Shown: piece by piece, positions 54,155 to 63,233 of the stretch
Layout: each line of letters opens with the position of its first letter
How positions within the stretch are numbered: position 1 is the first letter of the stretch
NCBI GenBank assembly: GCA_031963005.1
Contig: JASSUL010000002.1
Span: 1 to 64,000, forward strand
DNA: 64,000 bases
Source: JASSUD01 sp031963005
GTDB taxonomy: Bacteria > Pseudomonadota > Gammaproteobacteria > Burkholderiales > Burkholderiaceae
Reading direction: 5' to 3'
Translations under genes and position numbers: made by a program
The notes under the pieces: generated by a model
Databases searched by the model: none
The model's input: only the letters and a program-made list of their open reading frames with translations
What the model was told of the DNA's origin: nothing

Positions 54155-55327
54155 ATGGATTTTGATTTTTGGTGGTTATTACTCGTTCCACTCGTCTTTG
54201 GTTTGGGCTGGATGGCCGCACGCTTTGATCTGCGGCATCTTTTATCTGAGCGAGCGAGTTTGCCTCGTTCCTATTTTCGTGGTTTGCATTTTCTGCTGAA
54301 TGAACAGCCTGACAAAGCGATCGATGCATTTATTGAAGTAGTCAAACTCGACCCTGAAACAACCGAACTCCATTTTGCATTAGGCAATCTATTTCGAAAA
54401 CGCGGCGAAACAGAACGCGCTATCCGCGTACATCAAAATGTATTTAATCGTGCCGATTTACCAAAAAGAGAGCGTGATCGCGCATTGTATGAACTAGCGC
54501 AAGACTTTTTAAAAGCAGGCCTGCTAGACCGCGCAGAAACCGCCTTCCAAACTTTTATCAATCCTGAGCATGCAAGCCCACGCTATATGGATGAAGCGCA
54601 GCAGTGCTTACTAACGATCTATTCGTTAGAAAAAGAATGGACTCAGGCCATTACTTGTGCCCAGCAGCTCGAAGCGCGCGGGGTAGGCGACTATAAAAAA
54701 GAAATTGCCCAATTTTACTGCGAGCAAGCACAAGAAGCCTTCGATGCCAAAAAAGAAGATGCGGCACGCGAAGCACTTGCAAAAGCCCTAGTGGCTTGCC
54801 CGATGAGCCCACGCGCACTGCTCCTCTCGGGAGATGCCGATATGATGCTAGGCCGCCCTGAGGCAGCATTAGCAACCTGGGCCAATATAAAAACGCAGAA
54901 CCCCGCTTATTTGTCTCTGGTAGTGCAAGGTCTGATGCATGCGTACACCTTACTAGAGCAAGTAGAGGAAGGGATTGAAACCTTAATAGCTACGCTAGAA
55001 CAACACCCTTCAAACGATTTATTTGAAGCGATCTATCCTTATGTGACAGAACACCAAGGACCAGAGCGCGCCTACGCATTAGCGCGCAGTGTGATGCAAA
55101 AATTGCCCACCATAAGCGCGGCAATCTCCTTGCTAGAGGCCCATTCCACCAAAGCCCGTGAACCAAAGCGCAGTGAATTAGTATGGATACGTCAATTTAT
55201 TATCCAACATATCCAGAAAAAACCCCGCTACTTATGCCAGGAATGTGGATTTAGAGCCCGCCTTTTTTATTGGCAATGCCCTGGCTGCCAAGGCTGGGAA
55301 ACGCTGAAAGCAGACATAGGGGCTTAA
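54155..55327 (+). CDS. lapB: Lipopolysaccharide assembly protein B (LapB)
   Basis: A 390-residue protein with an N-terminal membrane anchor (FWWLLLVPLVFGLGWMAARF). About nine TPR units follow, for example YFRGLHFLLNEQPDKAIDAF and LHFALGNLFRKRGETERAIR. The C-terminal rubredoxin-like metal site reads CQECGFRARLFYWQCPGCQGW, with four cysteines. This domain order identifies LapB (YciM), which regulates LPS synthesis through LpxC turnover at the inner membrane. It ends the conserved run that starts at gyrA. In relatives LPS heptose or sugar genes follow; here the next DNA is accessory. Confidence 0.94.
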   Translation: MDFDFWWLLLVPLVFGLGWMAARFDLRHLLSERASLPRSYFRGLHFLLNEQPDKAIDAFIEVVKLDPETTELHFALGNLFRKRGETERAIRVHQNVFNRADLPKRERDRALYELAQDFLKAGLLDRAETAFQTFINPEHASPRYMDEAQQCLLTIYSLEKEWTQAITCAQQLEARGVGDYKKEIAQFYCEQAQEAFDAKKEDAAREALAKALVACPMSPRALLLSGDADMMLGRPEAALATWANIKTQNPAYLSLVVQGLMHAYTLLEQVEEGIETLIATLEQHPSNDLFEAIYPYVTEHQGPERAYALARSVMQKLPTISAAISLLEAHSTKAREPKRSELVWIRQFIIQHIQKKPRYLCQECGFRARLFYWQCPGCQGWETLKADIGA

Positions 55328-55468
55328 AAACCTAGAAGAACGAAAAAATCGTGTATGGTAATGATTACAACCCTTCTCTTCCAGACCCTATTCGTTAATA
55401 TACATACGCTATTAAAATACGCCTAGAATCATTTCCATTAGCTAGAGAAGAGATAATAGAATTTCAAC

Positions 55469-55789
55469 TTATAATATTTTCTTTATAAGTTCGGATATAC
55501 AATTTCTATGCGAATTTTTTTGAGTTGTGCGATTTTTTGTTATTGGGAATGTTTTGTATGCCGTTTGCTGCATATTCGGTACATCTTGTTTTTTTGATAT
55601 AGTATTTTCTTTTATTTTATAAAAATATGGTTTTATTGGTGATGTTGGACTTTGCAATAAAATAGTATTTACATCATGAAATATATCTTTTCCATCCATA
55701 CATTCTGATTGATTGTTGATCTGATTATTTTTGTATGGAATTATATCGGCTACATAAGACAATCGTCTATCATTAGTTATTTGCGTCAT
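55469..55789 (-). CDS. Small AT-rich gene of unknown function
   Basis: A 106-residue frame with no recognised family. It is polar, rich in Asn, Lys, Gln, Ile and Ser, with no signal peptide or membrane segment; it begins MTQITNDRRLSYVADIIPYK. Base composition is much lower in GC than lapB next to it. There is no clear ribosome site. It resembles the N-terminal part of the other AT-rich solitary genes here and could be a truncated effector or a chance frame. Confidence 0.35.
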   Translation of the reverse strand: MTQITNDRRLSYVADIIPYKNNQINNQSECMDGKDIFHDVNTILLQSPTSPIKPYFYKIKENTISKKQDVPNMQQTAYKTFPITKNRTTQKNSHRNCISELIKKIL

Positions 55790-56080
55790 AATAATTACTT
55801 TATAAATATATATAATTTCTTATAAAATCATATTTTACTATATTTCTATAATTTTCTTTTTTAAATGATGGAAGTATTAACTTTAATGATCTTAATATTG
55901 TTTAAGAATTTTCATATATAATAAAAAATCTTATAAGCATAAGAATATTACACATATTTAATTGAGAAAAATAAAAAACTTTTTTGACGCTGACTCTATC
56001 TCAAAAAAACAGACAATTTAAAAGTAAAAAAATTGGTTTTTGAAATGATATTAAATGACAAAATCTGAACTACTGCTGTT
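55790..56080. other. Very AT-rich spacer
   Basis: Extremely AT-rich, no gene recognised. It separates the small gene at 55469 from the broken Fic gene. Confidence 0.4.
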
Positions 56081-57630
56081 TTAATGTACTTGATCATTAA
56101 ATTCACGAGAGACTGCCTCTACAATAGCTGCCCATATCCCTGGCTTTTGAAGAATAGGCATTTCCTTGGCAAGCACATTGTCCTGGTTTTGCTGGATTGA
56201 ACAAATTATTCGGTCAGCTTGATGATCCGGCATCTCCACAATTTCTTTCAGCACTTGCCTCGCATTTCCGTGATTGCGCAAATATTGAGACTCCTTGGGC
56301 ATTTGCTCTGTCAAGGTACGGCTAATGATGTCGGATATGAAAATAACATGTGAGTTCAGATCGGGATAACGCCATAGAGGTTGAGCCTGATCCGCGCCAC
56401 TGAAAGCGAAATTCGAAATGACACCATCTGGATAGATCGTATGGGTAGGGGCGAAGGACACATACTCTCGAATACCTTGCATAAGTGGCCCAGACACCTG
56501 ATCCAGTAGCTCATCATAGTGCCGCCGTTCCTCTATCTCATCCATAATCACAGCAGAGATAGGAAGAATGATCGGTTCAGAACCCCATCGCGCCGCAATA
56601 GGTCATTGATCAAAAAGCGGTGTACCCGACCATTACCGTCAGCCAGCGGATGGATATAGACAAAACCAAAGGCCGCAACAGCGCTGCGCATCACGGGTGA
56701 TTGGCCCTGCGTGCGCTCGAGAAAAGTGCTCAGCCCTTCTAGCATCATGGGGACATCCAATGATGCGGGCGCCACATAATGCACAATCTCCTGAAAACGC
56801 ATTATCTGTCCTACAAACACCGGTGATTGGCGTATGCCGAAATGCGTAAGCGCTACGCTCTCTCCCAAAATGTCACGCTGTAGCTCGGCTAGCACATCAT
56901 TAGTCAGCGGTAATTCGCCATATCCGATACGCTGAGCCATGGCATCTGCAAATCGTTGCACGCGGCTTGCGGACTCCGCCTCTCCTTCAATAGCAAAACT
57001 CGCTTTACTCTCTCTAAGCGTCATCCATGCGGCAGCACGCATAGATAAAGTCTAGCCAAACTTAGCGCTCAATTCGCCAAATAACTGAGATACATTCAAT
57101 TCAGCAGCCTTGGCAAAGTCTTCCGTTTTCACGAGAGTAGGGCAAAAGTACCGTGTCCCAGGCAGATTGTCATTCACCCGCCAACGCGGAACCTTACGCA
57201 CCCAATCAGAAGAGGCCGCAACCATCTGCTTACCATTGATCGCATCAACATAATTGCCACTCAAGCGTTGGGGCACTTGTAACAGATTCTCCCCCATCAA
57301 CAATTCATAGAAAAAAGCCGCGCGGCGCGCATATTGGCCAGTAGGCTCAGCTGTCACCCAATCTTGAACCAAAGAGGGGCCACAAAGCGCAAACAAGCGG
57401 GCCAAAAACTCAAGATGAAGTAATTCATGACGCAAATGGAACTGTAAATGTGCTGCTGCCCTATCAGGACGCATCACCTCGGGGTAGGTTTCCAGCCGCA
57501 CTCCATCCTTAACCTTGGTGGCGCGTCGGCTTCCAATCTGGCTCAGTACCGGCAGTCGTGCCATCAATGCGACACAATATGTCTTTGCCAGCCAAGCGGC
57601 GCCAATGGGATCAAGCAGCAATTCTTTCAT
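56081..57630 (-). pseudogene. Fic-domain protein, interrupted by an amber stop and a frameshift
   Basis: Three pieces together make one Fic-family protein of roughly 515 residues. The N-terminal piece (57630 down to 57052, starting MKELLLDPIGAAWLAKTYCV) ends in TAG at 57052-57054, and the same frame resumes at once with TLSMRAAAWMTLRES. The middle piece has the Fic active site HPLADGNGRVHRFLINDLL, matching HxFxxGNGRxxR with Leu for Phe. A one-base change in a run of G on the minus strand (56583-56586) then shifts the frame; the real ending continues as SEPIILPISAVIMDEIEERR to 56081. Fic enzymes usually AMPylate proteins. Unless both lesions are sequencing errors the gene is dead. Its GC content is close to the housekeeping genes, unlike the AT-rich genes beside it. 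Confidence 0.8.
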
Positions 57631-57841
57631 AGGAAAAACCCTATCGTTAGCATCACTTACACAGCACAAAAACGATGGTGAACGCAACTCAACCATCATC
57701 AATCAATTAAAAATGAGATCAATTGCTCAAATTTGATTATCAGGCATCGTAATCTATGAGGTAAGGAATGAATCCCAACAATAAGGAATTGCTGAATACC
57801 GCTTTGAGGTAAGGCTAATGGAGGGGAAAAATGGTGATTAG

Positions 57842-58012
57842 GCTGCTAAAGATAGGTATGCGTCGGAAACGTATTTCCAAATTGATGCCCCTATTGATCC
57901 GTCAAGGCTGACGCATTGGCGTAAACGGCTGAGTGAAGCAGGCGCGGAAGAGCTACTCGCTGAGATCGTCGAAGCTGCTAAACGGTGCCAAGTGATCAAA
58001 GTATCGGGGTAA
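57842..58012 (+). mobile_element. IS5-family transposase N-terminal remnant
   Basis: A 56-codon plus-strand stretch reads YFQIDAPIDPSRLTHWRKRL then SEAGAEELLAEIVEAAKRCQ and VIKVSG before TAA. This is the characteristic N-terminal block of IS5-family transposases (PIDPSSxxRWRKRIGEEGxExLL). There is no DDE domain after it. It is a relic, possibly of the same kind of element as the C-terminal relic at 63499-64000. Confidence 0.65.
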
Positions 58013-58435
58013 TCCTCTCTCAAATTACTAGGAATTAAATCAAAGCCCGTGATCCCGAAACCCTTCAAAAGAGGTCAAATACGTGCTGCATAATAAGGCT
58101 TAAACCAAGCCATGCGAAGCTCATCCGTAAAAAGCTTCGCCTTCATGTGTAGCCTCATCTGATCATTCCACGATCTGCCGACTGAATAAATTGAGAATTA
58201 CTGTCAAATACAGTCAACCTTGTGCTTCGTTTTCTTAAATTTTATTTCTCTCTTTTTTCTATATTATTGTTTTAATTTTTGCTAGATAAAGTTATATTTG
58301 CTAACTTAAATATTAAGAAAATAAATGGAAATTTTCTTAGAGAGATAGCTGCTAAGCGGTTCTAGATTTTTAGCAGAAAAATCATTTTTATAAAATTAAT
58401 AAATTACATATTAATTAACTATAAGGATATTCAAA
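58013..58435. other. AT-rich upstream region of the second F-box/LRR gene
   Basis: No gene recognised. The last 200 bases are strongly AT-rich, with AAGGATA 7 bases before the ATG at 58436 as ribosome site. Confidence 0.4.
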
Positions 58436-59383
58436 ATGAATACTAATATACTGCCTTTAAATTATAGCAGACCGCTAAATTCAAGTAGTCAATCGCTTGG
58501 GCAATCTACTAAAATTACTGCATCAGGTAATGGTCATTCAGAAAAAAAAGATGTTAGTCATACTGTGCCAGCTGAAATTTGGTGCGATATTATTACTAAA
58601 CTCAATATGGGGGGGGCAAATTTTAATGAATCAATTGGTATTAGGGCAGTATCCTCAAATTTAAAGAATGCATTCGAAAGTCTGAGTAATATTAATAACC
58701 GTTTTGTGCAAAAAATAGGGACTTTAAAGAGTGCTCATTCCTGGAAAGAAATTGCTGCAATTTGCGATAATCATGCTTTTAATGAGGAGCAATTTTGCTT
58801 TCAAATTAAAGAAATTTTAGGAATGACACCCTATGTAAAAATTATTTTGCCTTATATTTTAGATTCGAATAGGCAGTCTATAGTTCTTGATGTATTATTT
58901 TCAAAAAATAATATTCAATATTTGGATTTATATGCGGGGGATATGGGTCCTATTAACTTAAATAGGTTTGTTAATAGGTTTGCGGAGTTTTTAGAAAAAA
59001 ACAAAGAATTAAAAAATTTTGGTATTTTAGATTTTAGCGCAAACTCTTTTAATGAATATCATGTAAAAGAGTTATCGCTTGCGCTAAAAGAAAAAAATTT
59101 TAGAGAAATTATTTTTGATTCTCAATCAGTTAGTGAAAGAGAAAAGAATAATTTAGCTAGACTTTTTCCTTCATCAAATGTTTCAAGAGGACCTGCTCAA
59201 GTAATTATAACGTCTAAAAATGAATTGATAAGAAATATAATGCCAGAAATAGAGGCTGAAGATCAGAGCAATATATATTTCGCTCGAAAAAAGCGGGCTC
59301 AACTTGTAAATAGTTTTGCATTCTCTCATTTTGAGGACGAATTAGATGTTATGGATCGGGAAAATGAAGGTTGGTGGAGGTAG
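58436..59383 (+). CDS. F-box-like / leucine-rich protein, candidate secreted effector (paralogue)
   Basis: A 315-residue AT-rich protein, paralogous to the one at 5228-6439. Residues 1-43 are Ser/Asn-rich and look disordered. Residues about 44-85 (VPAEIWCDIITKL, then SIGIRAVSSNLKNAFESL) fit the eukaryotic F-box pattern: Pro-x-Glu-Ile at the start, a helix ending in Leu, and a V-S-x-x-L-K type end. The stretch DNHAFNEEQFCFQIKEIL matches DSTFTDNQMQFGIERII of the paralogue. Leucine-rich segments follow (NIQYLDLYAGDMG, GILDFSANSFNEYHVKELSL). The C-terminal 70 residues are acidic and differ. A terminator follows at 59475. Function is inferred: binding host Skp1-type adaptors through the F-box and targets through the LRRs. 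Confidence 0.72.
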   Translation: MNTNILPLNYSRPLNSSSQSLGQSTKITASGNGHSEKKDVSHTVPAEIWCDIITKLNMGGANFNESIGIRAVSSNLKNAFESLSNINNRFVQKIGTLKSAHSWKEIAAICDNHAFNEEQFCFQIKEILGMTPYVKIILPYILDSNRQSIVLDVLFSKNNIQYLDLYAGDMGPINLNRFVNRFAEFLEKNKELKNFGILDFSANSFNEYHVKELSLALKEKNFREIIFDSQSVSEREKNNLARLFPSSNVSRGPAQVIITSKNELIRNIMPEIEAEDQSNIYFARKKRAQLVNSFAFSHFEDELDVMDRENEGWWR

Positions 59384-59474
59384 GATATACATAGATAAGA
59401 GCAGCGGTTTCGCAGATGAAGCCTTAAATTCCTATTGAGATATCCTAATATTGCTTTCATTCGACAGCATCTTA

Positions 59475-59512
59475 AAAATCAAAACGCCCTTCAAAAAGGG
59501 CGTTTTGATTTT
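59475..59512 (+). terminator. Terminator of the 58436 gene
   Basis: AAAATCAAAACGCCCT (59475-59490) pairs over 16 bp with AGGGCGTTTTGATTTT (59497-59512), with a 6-base loop. It is symmetrical with A- and T-rich stem ends and could act in both directions. Confidence 0.8.
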
Positions 59513-59590
59513 GACCTAGAGGTTTATTTCAAATCTGTGACCCGTCCTGAAATAGGTTGACACATTTTTCTTCAAGAGAAGGATTGTCAA

Positions 59591-59992
59591 ATGGAATCAG
59601 GGACAAAGCGTACACAAAAGGATTACAGCCTGGCTTTTAAATTGTCGGTAGTCGACCAAATAGAAAAAGGCGAGTTAAGCTATAAGCAGGCGCAGCGCCG
59701 TTATGGCATCCAGGGGCGATCAACGGTTCTGGTGTGGCTGCGCAAACACGGTCGACAAGATTGGAGCGGAGGTAGTTCCTCTCGCGAGAAAGGATCCGGA
59801 ATGGAAAGCGATCCCCCTTTGTTGCTTACGCCCGAGCAGCGTATTAAGGAGCTAGAAGAGCAGCTTAAGCGGGCTAATGAGAAAAGCCAGTTCTTTGAAG
59901 CTGTGCTCGACGTTCTCAAAAAAGATTACGGGGTGTCTATCGTAAAAAAGCCCGTCGGCAGGTCATTGCGCAAAAACGAGTCCAGGGATTGA
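59591..59992 (+). CDS. IS3-family transposase OrfA
   Basis: A 133-residue DNA-binding protein. A helix-turn-helix lies in residues 5-50 (KDYSLAFKLSVVDQIEKGEL, then SYKQAQRRYGIQGRSTVLVW). A leucine-zipper-like coiled coil follows (PEQRIKELEEQLKRANEKSQ), then FFEAVLDVLKKDYG. This is the normal OrfA layout. Near the end is an A6G stretch (CGTAAAAAAGCC at 59941-59952), the sort of slippery site used in IS3 elements for frameshifting into orfB. Its frame is intact, but OrfB is not. Confidence 0.9.
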   Translation: MESGTKRTQKDYSLAFKLSVVDQIEKGELSYKQAQRRYGIQGRSTVLVWLRKHGRQDWSGGSSSREKGSGMESDPPLLLTPEQRIKELEEQLKRANEKSQFFEAVLDVLKKDYGVSIVKKPVGRSLRKNESRD

Positions 59993-60872
59993 GTGTGCCC
60001 CAGGCCTGCCACTCCATGGGGATAATCCGCCAGGCCTATTACCAGCAGCGCCAGCGTTGGCCTGTCAGCGCGAAGCGCGCAACAGCAAAGTAGCCGCCCT
60101 GGTGACGCACACACGATTGCGCCAACCCAGGTTGGATATGCGCAAGTTGCACTATTTGCTCGGGCCCTAGCTAAAACAGGCGAGGATCAAGCTGGGACGT
60201 GATGGCCTATTCATTATCCTGCGCCATGCTCGCTTGCTAGTCAGCCCGAAGCGGGCGTATCACAAGACCATGAGCAGCCATCACCGCTTCCGTAGGCATC
60301 CCAACCTACTCAAAGCAGGAGAGCAGAAGGTCATTCCCACGGGATGCGAGCAGGTGTGGGTAGCTGATATTACCTACTTGCCAACGGCCCAGCAGTGTGT
60401 GTATCTGAGTCTAGTAACCGATGCGTATTCCAGGAAGATCGTGGGTTACCACATGCATGATAGCCTGCATACTGAATCGGTCATTCAGGCGCTGAAGAAA
60501 GCGCTACGCGCTAGAAAGACTCAGCAGCCATTGATTCACCACTCGGACCGCGGTCTTCCGTATTGCTCTACTTCCTATCAGCAACTGCAGCAGCGTCATG
60601 GCTTGACCTGTTCGATGACGGATGGGTACGACTGCTATCAGAACGCGCTGGCGGAGCGGATCAATGGCATTCTCAAGACAGAGTTCCTGCTACAGCGTCC
60701 AGCCGATTTGACCCAGGCGATCCATATGGTTAAACAGTCTGTACAAATTTATAACCAGGAACGACCACACCATTCTTTGCAATACAAAACGCCCGATCAA
60801 GTGCATAGGGCGTCTTTAACAAACTATTTGGATACAACAAATAGCGCTTCACGAACTGTCAACTTATTTTAG
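59938..60872 (+). pseudogene. IS3-family transposase OrfB, disrupted
   Basis: The catalytic integrase-type protein. The first part (YRKKARRQVIAQKRVQGLSV, then PQACHSMGIIRQAYYQQRQR) is in the frame reached by slippage from orfA. A frame change near 60060-60066 moves the reading to REARNSKVAALVTHTRLRQP. An in-frame TAG at 60168-60170 then interrupts YLLGP-stop-LKQARIKLGRDG. After it the DDE core is intact: WVADITYLP with the first Asp, LIHHSDRGLPYCS with the second and NALAERINGILKTEF with the Glu. At least two lesions are present, so this copy probably cannot transpose. Confidence 0.88.
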
Positions 60873-60893
60873 GACGGGACATAAATAATAAAA

Positions 60894-60922
60894 AAGCCCG
60901 CTGGTTTTAACCTTGCGGGCTT
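60894..60922 (-). terminator. Terminator downstream of the repeat-protein gene
   Basis: AAGCCCGC (60894-60901) pairs with GCGGGCTT (60915-60922). On the minus strand it is followed by TTTTTATTAT, giving a standard rho-independent terminator for the gene at 61117. Confidence 0.75.
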
Positions 60923-61116
60923 GGGACGGAGTTTTTCAACTTATCGAATTAGGGCCAATTTTAGCCAAAAGTGTCACCCTCTTGAAAGCACTATTTTGTC
61001 ACCTTTCAAGGTGACACTGGGCTTGCCTAAGCAATCCGCCGATGATCTTGAAACAATCTCTCTGTTTCTTGAGTATTTTCCTGCCTATTAGACCCATAGT
61101 TAGAAACGATCATTGT

Positions 61117-63225
61117 TCATTGGCTGAGCAATAGAGTACTTGATGAAGCAGTGGTGCTTTCTAAATGTTCAGGCGCTGCTGCATATCCAGATGACGAAGG
61201 CCCTTCTTGTTGATTCGCCGGTTCGCGAACGGGCATTTTTTGTGAGCGGATTGACTTTCTCCATTTCAAATTATTATATCTTTCATATAGCTCGTTTAAT
61301 TTCTCTGTAAGGCTATTTAATTCTTGCTGAGAGCATACTGCTCGATTATGAGAAGGAAAAAAGAATCGCAGAAAGGAAATGCTTGTTTTAGTTTTGCAAT
61401 TCTCATTATGTGTATGCTTGCTTACCAAATAACTTGGATCTTCCTGAACCAATTTTCCTAGTTCATTAGTTAATCGCGGAGAATTATTTCCATTAAATTG
61501 TTCTTCTATTCTCTCATCAATAATTTTCTTCAGATATTCAATATCTGATTCCCCAATTTTTTTAAAGCAGAATTTTATTCTTTCATAATGCCTGTTTAAG
61601 TCCCAATAATAAGCATCTTTACCATTTAAACTATCCAAAGCACGAATGCCCCTTTCTACGAGCGCATGAATTTCCAAAACATCTTCGTTAGGTAAAGCAG
61701 GTAATGGCTCTCCTGTTTTTTTACTGTGTAATACCATGCCTGTGAAAAGTTGTAGTATGGTCTTCTTTATTAAATTTTCATCTTCCAGGATGCCTAAGTA
61801 AGAATTTAGACGCTCTAAGGGCGAGCCCTTTTTATTTCTTAGTTGCAAACCATCGTATTTTTTATATAATTCCTGTAAATTTGTTACTAGTTTCCATAGT
61901 GCTTCCTTGATCTGTAAGTGTTCTATGCTGATCGGTTCGCTTGCTTTTTTCGCCGCTTCATCTATTAAGCTTCTCTGCGCTGCAGGTATCCCCTTCGGGT
62001 TGAGAGCGAGAACGAGCAAAAGAATGCGGTTATTTCGCGCTTTATAGGCTTCACTATGCAAATAGTTTTCTCGCTTTACTTTTTCAATTTTTTCAAGATA
62101 AATAGGAATAAGCTTTTCCGCTTCAGTTTTTAAACGTACTATTAACTGCCCTTTTTGATTCTTATAAAATCGCCCTTTTATCGCTGCAAGAATTTTCTCA
62201 TTAATATCGCTAATATCTGATTCCGGTCCAATACCTTCAAGACATTCTTTAATTCTTTCATAGTGTTTACGTAACCCGCCGTGCTCACTCTCTTTATATA
62301 TACCATTCTGGGTATTGGCAGTCCTTATTATCTCGTAGACCTCTACTGCATCTTTATCAAGCGAATCAGATAACTCTTTCCCTGTTTTCTTATGACGTAG
62401 AATAATACCCGTAAGCAACTGAAGCACAGTCTGCATTACTAGATCTCGATATTTTAGATCTTTAAAATAGGAAGTTATGCGCTCTAGCGGGGAATCAAGA
62501 GGATTAATCGGATAGAATTCTATTTCTACAGGTCCCTTGCTGTCTTTGGTTCCATGTATATTCGAATTTCTCGCTATCATTTGCGCTCTTTCTCTTTTTT
62601 CTTCAGCCGCGCGTAATGCTTCTTCCGCTTCTCGCTTTTGCGCTTCAAGCGCCTCGACCCTTTGCCTTGCAGCCTCAATTTCTTGATCTTTAGCTTTAAT
62701 TTCTCGCTCTCTATCTAAGCGTAGCGCTTGTTCTTCTTTTTGAGCTTGAGTTAATACGGCTATTTTTTGTTTTTGTTTTTGGATAAATGTTACCTTAGGG
62801 TGCTGGTGACGTGAACGAGTTTTTGTGGATAGGGCATCCGTGTCTGTTCCTGTGGTAACGTAGTCGTTTACTGTCTCTTGATAAGTTACGCCTATATCTT
62901 TCCCTCCACTGTGACGCACTTCCCCTGTTATTATAGCCCTCGCCAAAATGACATTTTTTGCTGCGACTTCTTCGTGCTTTTTTTTGTGCTTGCCCACTAT
63001 TTTTTTATGGTCAGCTAAGAGCACCAGCTTTTCACTGCCTTCAGATTCAGGTTCTGATTCCGATAAAGATTGCCACGAATCCGAGTGATCTCCATCAATA
63101 TCTACTATTTGGTCAATATCTGCTCTTTCCTTTCCTTTAGAACTACTTCCTTCTCCTTCTGGGCGCCATAGAGGAAATTGAGAATAGGTACTGGATGGTG
63201 AACTTGAACTTGAAATGGGCGCCAT
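61117..63225 (-). CDS. Large internally duplicated coiled-coil protein, candidate effector
   Basis: A 702-residue protein I do not recognise. Residues 1-65 are Ser- and acid-rich and look disordered (MAPISSSSSPSSTYSQFPLW). A charged coiled coil spans about 150-215 (REREIKAKDQEIEAARQRVE). Two long, similar units follow: unit 1 from about 245 (SPLERITSYFKDLKYRDLVM, then QTVLQLLTGIILRHKKTGKE) and unit 2 from about 468 (SPLERLNSYLGILEDENLIK, then KTILQLFTGMVLHSKKTGEP). Both units contain a HYERIK motif and end in LxxLYxxYxxL. The C-terminal 45 residues are again Ser/Pro-rich. No signal peptide or membrane segment. ATG 63225 follows AGGAAAG; an upstream start at 63249 is possible. The layout suggests a translocated scaffold-like protein. 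Confidence 0.7.
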   Translation of the reverse strand: MAPISSSSSPSSTYSQFPLWRPEGEGSSSKGKERADIDQIVDIDGDHSDSWQSLSESEPESEGSEKLVLLADHKKIVGKHKKKHEEVAAKNVILARAIITGEVRHSGGKDIGVTYQETVNDYVTTGTDTDALSTKTRSRHQHPKVTFIQKQKQKIAVLTQAQKEEQALRLDREREIKAKDQEIEAARQRVEALEAQKREAEEALRAAEEKRERAQMIARNSNIHGTKDSKGPVEIEFYPINPLDSPLERITSYFKDLKYRDLVMQTVLQLLTGIILRHKKTGKELSDSLDKDAVEVYEIIRTANTQNGIYKESEHGGLRKHYERIKECLEGIGPESDISDINEKILAAIKGRFYKNQKGQLIVRLKTEAEKLIPIYLEKIEKVKRENYLHSEAYKARNNRILLLVLALNPKGIPAAQRSLIDEAAKKASEPISIEHLQIKEALWKLVTNLQELYKKYDGLQLRNKKGSPLERLNSYLGILEDENLIKKTILQLFTGMVLHSKKTGEPLPALPNEDVLEIHALVERGIRALDSLNGKDAYYWDLNRHYERIKFCFKKIGESDIEYLKKIIDERIEEQFNGNNSPRLTNELGKLVQEDPSYLVSKHTHNENCKTKTSISFLRFFFPSHNRAVCSQQELNSLTEKLNELYERYNNLKWRKSIRSQKMPVREPANQQEGPSSSGYAAAPEHLESTTASSSTLLLSQ

Positions 63226-63233
63226 ATTCTTTC

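Larger units (their letters stand above)
59538..60881 (+). mobile_element. IS3-family insertion sequence
   Basis: An element of about 1344 bp with 26-bp imperfect terminal inverted repeats. The left begins TGACCCGTCCTGAAATAGGT (59538); the right, read in reverse complement from 60881, begins TGTCCCGTCCTAAAATAAGT; 22 of 26 positions match. It encodes orfA and an interrupted orfB with rve/DDE core. I see no clear target-site duplication next to these ends. Confidence 0.85.

Noticed and set aside
59530..60890. Target-site duplication flanking the IS3 element
   Set aside because: Bases just outside the inverted repeats (AATCTG on the left, TAAATA on the right) do not match as a 3-5 base direct repeat.
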